Assembly (NCBI GenBank): GCA_963799365.1
Contig: CAWCWV010000015.1
Coordinates: forward strand, 310,001-374,000
DNA: 64,000 nucleotides
Direction of reading: 5' to 3'
DNA from: Marinirhabdus sp963799365
GTDB taxonomy: Bacteria; Bacteroidota; Bacteroidia; Flavobacteriales; Flavobacteriaceae
The translations under genes were made by a program, and so were the position numbers. The notes under the pieces are model-generated. The model had not been told where the DNA came from, ran no database searches, and saw only the letters and a program-made list of their open reading frames with translations. This document shows, one piece after another, positions 38,048 through 46,119 of the stretch; the stretch's first letter is position 1, and each line of letters opens with the position of its first letter.

Positions 38048-38055
38048 TATCTTTG
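38048..38055 (+). promoter_or_regulatory. -7 box TATCTTTG almost at the start codon of the SpoU methyltransferase
   Basis: TATCTTTG fits TAnnTTTG exactly and ends 4 nt before the ATG at 38060. With the usual distance the transcript would start at or one base before the ATG, making it leaderless. No TTG -33 box is found at normal spacing. Confidence 0.45.
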
Positions 38056-38059
38056 TACC

Positions 38060-38854
38060 ATGCATAAGAATATTAGTAGCACTCAAAACCCTTTCATAAA
38101 ACAGCTTGTCACGATTACTGAAAAATCAAGAGAACGTAGGAAAACCGGTTTGTTTGTAATTGAAGGTGAACGGGAAATAGCCCTGGCCAAGAAAGGTGGC
38201 TACATTTTTAAACAGTTGCTGTATTGTACTGAAATTTTCAACGGAATTCCAGAGGACTTTGCTACAGCAAATACTGAAATGATTCAAATTTCCGAAGAAG
38301 TATATAAAAAAGTTGCTTACAGAACGACCACAGAAGGAATTCTGGCAGTTGCTGAAATAAAAGAACACTCCCTCTCAAACTTAAAATTTCGAAAGGAAAA
38401 TCCACTGATTTTAGTGGCCGAAGCACCGGAAAAGCCAGGAAATATTGGCGCTTTGCTCCGCACGGCAGACGCTGCCAATCTCGACGCTGTAATAATAGCC
38501 AATCAAAATACAGATATTTACAATCCGAATATTATTCGAAGTAGCGTGGGTTGCGTATTTACCAATCAAATAGCCACAGGAAGTACACAAGAAATAATTA
38601 CATTTTTAAAAGAAAAAAAAATTAATTTTTACAGTGCTACCTTACAAAACAGCCATCCGTACTACGAATGTGATTACAAAAAAGCAACTGCCTTAGTCGT
38701 GGGTACTGAAGCAACAGGGCTTAGCGAATCCTGGCGCAATGAAAGCACTCAAAACATAATCATTCCCATGCAGGGTGAAATAGATAGTATGAATGTTTCA
38801 GTAGCTGCTGGAATACTTATCTTTGAAGCGAAAAGACAACGAAAATTTCTTTAA
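38060..38854 (+). CDS. SpoU/TrmH family RNA 2'-O-methyltransferase
   Basis: A 264-aa SAM-dependent methyltransferase of the SPOUT class. The N-terminal substrate-binding part (1-100) includes RKTGLFVIEGEREIALA. The knotted catalytic domain has motif 1 EKPGNIGALLRTADAANLD (Asn and Arg of the active site), motif 2 VVGTEATGLSESW and motif 3 IPMQGEIDSMNVSVAAGI. The substrate is probably 23S rRNA or tRNA ribose, and the exact site is not predictable. It begins a long plus-strand run. Confidence 0.9.
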   Translation: MHKNISSTQNPFIKQLVTITEKSRERRKTGLFVIEGEREIALAKKGGYIFKQLLYCTEIFNGIPEDFATANTEMIQISEEVYKKVAYRTTTEGILAVAEIKEHSLSNLKFRKENPLILVAEAPEKPGNIGALLRTADAANLDAVIIANQNTDIYNPNIIRSSVGCVFTNQIATGSTQEIITFLKEKKINFYSATLQNSHPYYECDYKKATALVVGTEATGLSESWRNESTQNIIIPMQGEIDSMNVSVAAGILIFEAKRQRKFL

Positions 38855-38870
38855 AAATTTTCAAAAGACA

Positions 38871-38894
38871 ACCCCCAAACCCCCTAAGGGGGGC
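38871..38894. repeat. C/G-run palindrome (CCCCCTAAGGGGG)
   Basis: A CCCCC-TAA-GGGGG hairpin with flanking CCCCCAAA and GCTAAAA. A related copy with TTTTAGCC-AAA-CCCCTTAAGGG lies at 11313-11334. It sits between the SpoU and M48 genes, 20 nt before the M48 start. Confidence 0.7.
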
Positions 38895-38912
38895 TAAAAT
38901 CATATAAAAGTA

Positions 38913-40145
38913 TTGAGCCCACAAACACTCTTCTACATTATAATAGGCATTATCGTTGTCAATTTCATCATTGATAAAGTATTGGGTGGTTTAAATGCAA
39001 AGCATTTTAACGATGCGTTGCCCAAGGAAATAAGTGATATATATGATGCGGCGGAATACCAAAAAAGTCAACGTTATAAGAAAGAAAAGTATCGTTTCGG
39101 ATTGTTAAGTTCTTCAATTTCTATTGTAGCAACCTTATTATTTTTCTTTTTTGATGGTTTTGAATTAGTAGATACCTGGGCACGTTCTCATACTGAAAAT
39201 CCTATTGTGATAGCACTTATTTTCTTTGGAATTTTAGTATTTGTAAGCGATATTTTAAGTCTTCCTTTCAGTTATTACAATACCTTTGTTATTGAAGAAA
39301 AGTTTGGTTTCAACAAAACAAATACCGCTACGTTTTTCTTAGACAAACTGAAAGGTTGGGCTATGATGGCTGTGGTAGGCGGCGGTTTACTGGCGCTTAT
39401 TATTTGGTTTTATCAAATTACAGGGAGCAACTTCTGGCTCTATGCGTGGGGATTGGTAACCGTATTTACCATTTTTATGAATCTTTTTTATGCAAGGCTT
39501 ATTGTGCCTCTTTTCAACAAACAAAGCCCATTAGAAGATGGCTCATTACGCAACAAAATTGAAGCTTACGCAAATACAGTACATTTCAATCTGGCTAATA
39601 TATTTGTGATAGACGGTTCTAAACGCAGTACCAAGGCAAATGCTTATTTTTCAGGGTTTGGAAGTGAAAAGCGAATCACGTTATACGACACACTCATCAA
39701 CGATCTGGAGGAAGAAGAAATTGTAGCTGTTTTGGCACACGAGGTAGGACATTATAAACGTAAACATATAGTTTACAACCTTTTCACCTCTATCCTACTT
39801 ACTGGATTCACTTTCTGGCTCCTTTCATTATTTATTGGTAGTGAAACGCTTTCGGCTGCATTGGGAGTTTCTGAGCCTTCATTTCATATTGGTTTAGTTG
39901 CTTTTGGGATTTTATATAGTCCAATTTCAGAAGTTACCGGGTTACTCATGAATTTCCTTTCCAGAAAATTTGAATATCAGGCAGATAATTTTGCTAAAGA
40001 AACCTATGCAGGCTTACCTCTAATTTCGGCATTAAAAAAACTATCCAAAAACAGTTTAAGTAATCTCACCCCTCACCCAGCCTACGTCTTTATGAACTAT
40101 TCACATCCTACAATGCTAGAGCGTTTCAGAAATTTAAATAAATAG
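38913..40145 (+). CDS. M48 family zinc metallopeptidase, Ste24/CAAX protease 1 type
   Basis: A 410-aa integral membrane protease. Hydrophobic segments lie near 8-20, 66-80, 98-115, 150-165, 177-195, 287-305 and 325-345. The zinc motif is H276-E-V-G-H280, with a second-site Glu in KFEYQADNFA. The N-terminal half with PFSYYNTFVIEEKFGFNK belongs to the CAAX-protease/Ste24 branch. The start is TTG at 38913: an in-frame stop lies 18 nt upstream and no ATG precedes the first TM helix. The substrate is unknown; misfolded membrane proteins are likely. Confidence 0.88.
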   Translation: MSPQTLFYIIIGIIVVNFIIDKVLGGLNAKHFNDALPKEISDIYDAAEYQKSQRYKKEKYRFGLLSSSISIVATLLFFFFDGFELVDTWARSHTENPIVIALIFFGILVFVSDILSLPFSYYNTFVIEEKFGFNKTNTATFFLDKLKGWAMMAVVGGGLLALIIWFYQITGSNFWLYAWGLVTVFTIFMNLFYARLIVPLFNKQSPLEDGSLRNKIEAYANTVHFNLANIFVIDGSKRSTKANAYFSGFGSEKRITLYDTLINDLEEEEIVAVLAHEVGHYKRKHIVYNLFTSILLTGFTFWLLSLFIGSETLSAALGVSEPSFHIGLVAFGILYSPISEVTGLLMNFLSRKFEYQADNFAKETYAGLPLISALKKLSKNSLSNLTPHPAYVFMNYSHPTMLERFRNLNK

Positions 40146-40238
40146 AATAAAGTTACTTGTAATTATTTATAATAATAAATATTGAAACTAACACTTCAAA
40201 TAATTTGTCATTTTATAGCTTAATTGTACATTTATTCA

Positions 40239-42443
40239 ATGACCGAAGAAGCGATAGAAGCAGAGAAAAAAGAGCTTGCCAAACAATACAAACAACTTTT
40301 AAAAATCAGTTACCGAACACTTTCGGCAGCTGATAAGAAGTTGATTCGTTCTGCGTTTGACGTTGCTGTAGATGCACACAAAAACCAGCGCCGCAATAGT
40401 GGGGAAGCCTATGTTTTTCATCCCATTGCTGTTGCAAAAATAGTAGCTTCGGAAATTGGTTTGGATGCCACATCTATTGCTGCAGCCCTCCTTCATGATG
40501 TGGTTGAAGACACAGAATACACCCTTGCAGATTTAGAACAGCTTTTTGGAGAAACCGTTGCTCGAATTGTAGACGGGTTGACAAAGATTTCTAAAATGCC
40601 TTATGATGGTGATGTTTCACTTCAAGCTGAAAATTTCAGAAAAATGCTGCTTACCCTCAATGAAGATATAAGGGTAATCATTATAAAAATAGCCGACCGT
40701 TTGCACAATATGCAGACTATGGATAGCATGCCAGATTATAAGCAGGTAAAAATTGCTTCGGAAACACTATATATTTATGCTCCTCTAGCCCACCGAATTG
40801 GGCTTTATAATATTAAAACACAACTAGAAGATCTAGGTTTAAAATATACAGAACCAGAAGTTTTCAACGATATTTTAAGCAAAATAAAGGAAAGTAAAGA
40901 AGACCAGGATGCCTATATAGATGCTTTTACACAAACTATTAAGGATTCTTTGGATGCCGAAAATTTAAAGTATGAAATAAAAGGTAGGCCAAAATCTATC
41001 TTTTCCATTCGTAGAAAGATACTCGCACAAAATGTTTCTTTTGATGAAGTATATGACAAATTTGCCGTGCGTATTATTTACAAAAGTGATACAATTGAAG
41101 CTGAAAAATTTATTGCCTGGAAGGTATACTCTATTGTAACAGATCATTTTAGACCCAACCCTACGCGTTTAAGAGATTGGATATCTTCTCCAAAATCTAC
41201 TGGGTATGAAGCTTTGCACATTACGGTAATGGGCCCAAAAGGTAGATGGGTAGAAGTACAAATACGTAGCGAACGGATGAACGAAATTGCTGAAAAAGGC
41301 TATGCCGCTCATTTCAAATATAAAAATAAAGAGAAGGATGACGGGTTAGAGGCTTGGCTTAACAAACTTCAGGATACGCTTGAGAATAGTGAAATAAGCG
41401 CGATAGATTTTGTAGAAGAATTTAAACTAAATCTTTACGCTAAAGAAATTTTTGTATTCAGTCCTAAAGGGGATTTGTATTCACTTCCCAAAGGAGCCAC
41501 AGCCTTAGATTTTGCATTTCATATACATACAGAAGTTGGGCTTAAAACCCGAGGTACAAAAGTGAATAGCAAATTAACTCCATTAAGTCATGTGCTCAAA
41601 AGTGGTGACCAAGTGGAAGTAATTACTTCAGAAAAAGCAAAACCTTCTGCCAGTTGGTTAGATTATGCTTCTACAGGTAAAGCACGCAGTAAGATTAAGT
41701 CTGCTTTGAAAGAAGATCAAAAAACTATAGCGTCCGACGGAAAAGAAATACTTGCGCGCAAACTAAAATCGCTCAAAATTACGCTGGACGAGCGTACTGT
41801 AAATCAATTGGTTGTTTTCTTTAAAGTAAAAACAAGTTTAGATCTTTTTTATCGGGTGGGCTCTGGCATTATCGACAACCCGCAACTTAAAGCATTTGCC
41901 GCTTCGCGTAGCAATGCCTTGGTGAGCTTTTTCAAAAATAAAATACGGAAACCAGACAAACCAGCAGATATAGATAAAGACGAGATTTCGGTTAAATTTG
42001 ACCAATTGGTTTTCGGAAAAGATGAACAGAAGCTGGATTATGTTATGGCAAATTGTTGTAACCCAATCCCGGGAGATGATGTTTTTGGTTTTGTGACTGT
42101 AAACGATGGTATAAAAATTCATAAACAGAATTGTCCCAATGCGATTCAACTACAAAGCAATTACAGTTACCGAATTATGCCTGCAAAGTGGATAGACTCT
42201 ACCCAACGTGAGTTTAAAGCACAACTCAAAATTTCAGGGATTGATGCTGTTGGACTTGTGAATGAAGTAACCAAGGAAATAAGTAATAACCTTCATATAG
42301 ATATGAAAAAGGTTTATTTTGATTCCGATGATGGTATCTTTAACGGTGAAATTATTGTAGTAGTTAAAAACAAAACCATTCTTGATAACTTAGTTCAAAA
42401 CCTCAAAAAAATTAATGGAATTGACAAAGTTACACGGGCTTAA
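40239..42443 (+). CDS. Bifunctional (p)ppGpp synthetase/hydrolase, RelA/SpoT family
   Basis: A 734-aa stringent-response enzyme, started at ATG 40239 rather than the upstream TTG. The HD hydrolase domain (about 40-200) is intact, with His61 in FHPIAVA and HDVVED at 86-91. The synthetase domain (about 225-370) has GRPKSIFSIRRK, the basic RLRD motif and GYEALHITVMGP with EVQIRS. The basic RxRD, rather than acidic ExDD, indicates the bifunctional Rel/SpoT type. A TGS domain (about 395-455) and C-terminal ZFD/ACT modules (CCNPIPGDD, then a final ACT) complete it. fur follows after 22 nt. Confidence 0.95.
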   Translation: MTEEAIEAEKKELAKQYKQLLKISYRTLSAADKKLIRSAFDVAVDAHKNQRRNSGEAYVFHPIAVAKIVASEIGLDATSIAAALLHDVVEDTEYTLADLEQLFGETVARIVDGLTKISKMPYDGDVSLQAENFRKMLLTLNEDIRVIIIKIADRLHNMQTMDSMPDYKQVKIASETLYIYAPLAHRIGLYNIKTQLEDLGLKYTEPEVFNDILSKIKESKEDQDAYIDAFTQTIKDSLDAENLKYEIKGRPKSIFSIRRKILAQNVSFDEVYDKFAVRIIYKSDTIEAEKFIAWKVYSIVTDHFRPNPTRLRDWISSPKSTGYEALHITVMGPKGRWVEVQIRSERMNEIAEKGYAAHFKYKNKEKDDGLEAWLNKLQDTLENSEISAIDFVEEFKLNLYAKEIFVFSPKGDLYSLPKGATALDFAFHIHTEVGLKTRGTKVNSKLTPLSHVLKSGDQVEVITSEKAKPSASWLDYASTGKARSKIKSALKEDQKTIASDGKEILARKLKSLKITLDERTVNQLVVFFKVKTSLDLFYRVGSGIIDNPQLKAFAASRSNALVSFFKNKIRKPDKPADIDKDEISVKFDQLVFGKDEQKLDYVMANCCNPIPGDDVFGFVTVNDGIKIHKQNCPNAIQLQSNYSYRIMPAKWIDSTQREFKAQLKISGIDAVGLVNEVTKEISNNLHIDMKKVYFDSDDGIFNGEIIVVVKNKTILDNLVQNLKKINGIDKVTRA

Positions 42444-42448
42444 ATAGC

Positions 42449-42456
42449 TACCTTTG
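42449..42456 (+). promoter_or_regulatory. -7 box TACCTTTG just upstream of fur
   Basis: TACCTTTG fits TAnnTTTG exactly and ends 9 nt before the fur ATG, implying a leader of only a few bases. A TTGAC lies upstream at 42421 but with 25-nt spacing, longer than usual. Confidence 0.4.
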
Positions 42457-42465
42457 TCCTTTGGT

Positions 42466-42915
42466 ATGAGCGCATCTACAGAAAAAAATAATCAGGCAAT
42501 AGTCAAGAATGTTTTTACAGGATTCTTGGAAGAAAAGGGGCACCGTAAAACGCCCGAACGCTTTGCTATACTTCAGGAAATTTACGATCAGGATATACAT
42601 TTCGACATAGAATCTTTATATATAAATATGAAGAACAAAAACTATCGTGTAAGCCGTGCAACGCTTTACAATACTATAGAATTATTGTTGGAATGTGGTT
42701 TAGTTCGCAAACATCAATTTGGGCAAAATCAGGCGCAATACGAGAAGTCTTATTTCGATAAGCAGCACGATCACATTATTTTAAGTACTGGAGAAGTGAT
42801 AGAATTCTGCGATCCGCGTATACAAACCATCAAAAAAACAATAGAAGAAGTGTTTGATATTGAAATCACAAAACATTCACTTTACTTCTACGGAAATAGA
42901 AAAACGACCAATTAA
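42466..42915 (+). CDS. Fur family transcriptional regulator
   Basis: A 149-aa winged-helix repressor, started at ATG 42466. The DNA-binding domain (about 10-85) has HRKTPERFAILQEIY and the recognition helix RVSRATLYNTIELL. The dimerisation domain has the metal-site segment HDHII (101-105) and GEVIEFCD. The structural-zinc cysteine pairs usual in Fur are absent: the first position reads LST and only Cys77 and Cys115 occur in the protein. It could respond to iron, peroxide (PerR-like) or another metal. It sits between relA/spoT and purA; the purA ATG is 7 nt after its stop. Confidence 0.88.
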   Translation: MSASTEKNNQAIVKNVFTGFLEEKGHRKTPERFAILQEIYDQDIHFDIESLYINMKNKNYRVSRATLYNTIELLLECGLVRKHQFGQNQAQYEKSYFDKQHDHIILSTGEVIEFCDPRIQTIKKTIEEVFDIEITKHSLYFYGNRKTTN

Positions 42916-42922
42916 TAGTATT

Positions 42923-44194
42923 ATGGCAGTAGACTTACTACTTGGATTACAATGGGGAGACGAAGGCAAAGGAAAAATTGTCGATGTACTTACCAGCAAT
43001 TATAACATTATAGCACGTTTTCAAGGGGGCCCCAATGCAGGTCACACCTTAGAATTTGACGGTATAAAACACGTTCTAAGAACCATTCCTTCAGGCATCT
43101 TTCATGAGAAGTCCATCAATGTGATAGGTAATGGTGTTGTCATAGACCCTGTAGTTTTTGTAAAAGAACTTGAAGGCCTTGATCAATTCAAAATTGATTA
43201 TTTATCGAAGTTGATCATTTCAAGAAAAGCTCATTTAATTTTGCCCACGCATAGACTACTTGATGCAGCTTCGGAAGCTTCCAAAGGAAAGGCAAAAATA
43301 GGTTCTACCCTTAAAGGAATTGGTCCAACTTATATGGATAAAACCGGACGTAATGGGATACGTGTAGGAGATTTAGAACTTTCTAACTGGAGAGATAAAT
43401 ACAGAGCGTTAGCAAATAAACACGAAGCAATGATTGCCTTTTACAATGTAGATGTGCAATACGATCTAGCTGAAATGGAAGTGGAGTTTTTTGAAGCTGT
43501 AGAACGCCTAAAAGAATTAATTTTCATTGATAGTGAGGCCTATTTAAACGATGCCATTAAAAATGGTAAAACTATTTTAGCAGAAGGCGCACAAGGATCT
43601 TTACTCGATATTGATTTTGGAACCTATCCTTTTGTAACCTCTTCCAACACTACTGCAGCTGGCGCTTGTACAGGTTTAGGAATTGCCCCAAATAAAGTAG
43701 GAGAAGTATATGGGATTTTTAAAGCGTATACCACACGTGTAGGGAGTGGCCCTTTCCCTACCGAATTGTTTGATAGTGTAGGTGAAAAAATGGCAAAAAT
43801 AGGTCGTGAATTTGGCGCAGTAACAGGGCGTCCAAGACGCTGTGGCTGGTTAGATTTAGTGGCTTTAAAATATACTTGTGAAGTAAACGGAGTAACCCAA
43901 TTAATGATGATGAAGGGCGATGTACTTTCAGGATTTAAAGAATTAAAAGTTTGTACAGCGTATAAATATCAAGGCAACACTATAACGCATCTTCCATACA
44001 ATATAGAGCCGGAAAATGTAACGCCTATATATACAACATTCCCTTGCTGGAAAGAAGACCTCACAAAAATGACAGAGACTTCGCAATTCCCGAAGGAATT
44101 AAACGAATACATTGCATTTTTAGAAAAAGAGCTGGAAATTCCTATTAAAATAGTATCTGTTGGTCCAGATAGAAAACAGACGATTCATAGATAG
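42923..44194 (+). CDS. purA: Adenylosuccinate synthetase
   Basis: A 423-aa enzyme that joins IMP and aspartate with GTP to give adenylosuccinate, the first committed step to AMP. It is started at ATG 42923 (MAVDLLLG), 7 nt after fur. The P-loop-like GLQWGDEGKGK contains the catalytic Asp and Lys. GGPNAGHT contains the catalytic His, STLKGIGPTY is the IMP loop, AEGAQG is the switch and TRVGSGPFPTEL follows. All family blocks are present and the length is normal. Proximity to relA/spoT is notable because ppGpp inhibits PurA in other bacteria. Confidence 0.96.
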   Translation: MAVDLLLGLQWGDEGKGKIVDVLTSNYNIIARFQGGPNAGHTLEFDGIKHVLRTIPSGIFHEKSINVIGNGVVIDPVVFVKELEGLDQFKIDYLSKLIISRKAHLILPTHRLLDAASEASKGKAKIGSTLKGIGPTYMDKTGRNGIRVGDLELSNWRDKYRALANKHEAMIAFYNVDVQYDLAEMEVEFFEAVERLKELIFIDSEAYLNDAIKNGKTILAEGAQGSLLDIDFGTYPFVTSSNTTAAGACTGLGIAPNKVGEVYGIFKAYTTRVGSGPFPTELFDSVGEKMAKIGREFGAVTGRPRRCGWLDLVALKYTCEVNGVTQLMMMKGDVLSGFKELKVCTAYKYQGNTITHLPYNIEPENVTPIYTTFPCWKEDLTKMTETSQFPKELNEYIAFLEKELEIPIKIVSVGPDRKQTIHR

Positions 44195-44249
44195 GGTATC
44201 ATTTTTGATATATTAATTAAAATATTACATTGAAAAAATCATTTAAGAT

Positions 44250-44291
44250 AATGAAGGTTCCGAATGTTCGTTTGAGCGCAGTCGAAACCTT
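44250..44291 (+). repeat. Dispersed GAGCGCAGTCGA repeat within a long hairpin, inside a signal-peptide region
   Basis: AATGAAGGTTCCGA (44250-44263) pairs with TCGAAACCTTCATT (about 44282-44295) with one mismatch. The repeat core GTTTGAGCGCAGTCGAAAC lies between them and several T follow. The element contains the only ATG of the next gene in its stem and could also terminate purA. Confidence 0.65.
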
Positions 44292-46044
44292 CATTTTTTG
44301 TTTCACTTTATTTGTCTGTTCTTCACTTCTAGCCCAACCCAACACCCAAAAACAAAAAGTTGAAATCAAATCTGGTTATCTTGAAATCAAACCAGAAATC
44401 CCAGATGCAATCATTTATACCAAAGACGAAAATGGTCAAGTTTATGTAGTACACGAAGGTGTTGAAATGTGGTGTAATCAAGCCTACTTGTATAGCAAGG
44501 ACAATTTTGTGAAAGCCTATGGCGAGGTAAAAATTTCTCAAGGCGATACTGTAACTATGAACAGTACTTATGCAGAATACAACGGCAATACCAGTTTTGC
44601 ATTCGCCAGCGGCAACGTTGTACTTCGTGAACCACAAACTACATTAACAACAGATACTCTCTATTTTGACAGAGTTAAACAACAAGCCTATTACCGCTCG
44701 GGAGGTAAAGTTGTGGATACTGCAAGTACTTTAACCAGCCGGATTGGTCGCTATTTTGCTGAAACCAAAAAATATTCTTTTTTAAGCGATGTGAAAATCG
44801 TAAATCCAAAGTATACTGTTAATAGCGAACAGCTTGATTTTTATTCCGAAACCGGAGGCGCTTATCTTTATGGAGAATCTACCATTGTTAGTGAAACAAG
44901 TACTGTGTATTGCGAACGCGGTTATTATGATACAAGAGCAGATACTGGATATTTTGTAAAAAATTCCAAAATTGATTACGAAAACAGAACACTCTACGGC
45001 GACAGCATCTATTTTGACCGAAATAAAAACTTCGCCTCTGCCACCAACAACATTAAAGTACTCGATACACTCAATAAAAGTGTGATAAGGGGTCACTATG
45101 CCGAAGTATTTCGCGAAAAAGACTCAGTGTTCATAACCAAAAGAGCAGTGGCGGTAACTTTACGGGATCGAGACTCCTTGTATGTGCACGCCGATACATT
45201 GCGAATTACCGGAAAACCTGAAAACAGAATTCTACGTGGATTTTACAGAGCAAGAATGTTCAAATACGGCGCACCAGGCGAAGCACCTACCAGTGGTAAA
45301 TGCGATTCAATCTTTTCATCAGAAAGCCTTGGAATTACTAAGTTACTGCGCGAACCTATTTTATGGAGTGGCGAAAACCAGATGACGGGTGATACGATTC
45401 ATCTAATTTCTAATAAGGTTACTGAAAAATTAGATACATTAAAAGTGTTTAATAATTCATTTTTGGTGCAGAAAGATAGTGTTGGTTACAATCAGGTAAA
45501 GGGTGAACGCCTTATTGGTTTATTTACCAATAATGAATTAGACACCGTTTCCATCATTAAAAATGCAGAGGTTATCTATTATCCAAGAAATGAAGATGAC
45601 GAATTAATTGGTATTAACAATACCGTTTCCAGTTCTATTGAATTGTATATGAAAGAACAGCGTATCACAGGCACTAAGTTCATTAAAAAAGCCAAAGGAA
45701 AGTTGTATCCCGAGTCCGAACTTCCCAAAAATGCCAGAATTTTAAAAGGATTCATTTGGCGTGGCGATGAACGTTTGCTTACCGTAAACGACTTATTCAA
45801 AGGAAAGCCGAAGCCTGTGTTGCCCAAAATTAAAGGAATTCCATTACCCGAAGACGAAGGTGATTTTTTTGAAAACCTCCCCGATGACAAAGTAATTCTT
45901 CCGGAAGCATCTAAATTAAAGCCTTCAGACCTTCAAAACCGAGAAGATGACCCTAAGATGAAGACCCGGGAAGATGGGGATGGTAATGGTGTTAAAGATG
46001 AAAACGAAACTGAAATCGAAAATGAAGGTGAAAACAAGAATTGA
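44251..46044 (+). CDS. OstA-like (LptA/LptD N-domain type) outer-membrane biogenesis protein
   Basis: A 597-aa secreted protein. The signal core is FIFCFTLFVCSSLLAQ. Many short repeats follow, of the kind GEVKISQGDTVTMNSTYAEY, ASGNVVLREPQTTL and TDTLYFDRVKQQAYY, in which a lipid-binding beta-jellyroll of the OstA/LptA type is built. The family carries lipopolysaccharide or related lipids across the periplasm. The C-terminus (about 520-597) is acidic and disordered. ATG 44251 is used here; TTG 44230 gives a more basic n-region (KKSFKIMK) and may be the true start because a repeat element has invaded this part. Confidence 0.82.
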   Translation: MKVPNVRLSAVETFIFCFTLFVCSSLLAQPNTQKQKVEIKSGYLEIKPEIPDAIIYTKDENGQVYVVHEGVEMWCNQAYLYSKDNFVKAYGEVKISQGDTVTMNSTYAEYNGNTSFAFASGNVVLREPQTTLTTDTLYFDRVKQQAYYRSGGKVVDTASTLTSRIGRYFAETKKYSFLSDVKIVNPKYTVNSEQLDFYSETGGAYLYGESTIVSETSTVYCERGYYDTRADTGYFVKNSKIDYENRTLYGDSIYFDRNKNFASATNNIKVLDTLNKSVIRGHYAEVFREKDSVFITKRAVAVTLRDRDSLYVHADTLRITGKPENRILRGFYRARMFKYGAPGEAPTSGKCDSIFSSESLGITKLLREPILWSGENQMTGDTIHLISNKVTEKLDTLKVFNNSFLVQKDSVGYNQVKGERLIGLFTNNELDTVSIIKNAEVIYYPRNEDDELIGINNTVSSSIELYMKEQRITGTKFIKKAKGKLYPESELPKNARILKGFIWRGDERLLTVNDLFKGKPKPVLPKIKGIPLPEDEGDFFENLPDDKVILPEASKLKPSDLQNREDDPKMKTREDGDGNGVKDENETEIENEGENKN

Positions 46045-46101
46045 ATTTTTATCTAAAAATTAAATTATAGATAGAAACAACACTATACTAGAAAAATTTC
46101 T

Positions 46102-46113
46102 GCCCTCGCGGGC
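46102..46113 (+). promoter_or_regulatory. GC hairpin directly before the aminotransferase start codon
   Basis: GCCC-TCGC-GGGC ends 6 nt before the ATG at 46120. Position and sequence resemble the hairpin before parB (32245-32258). Confidence 0.45.
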
Positions 46114-46119
46114 TTCGTA

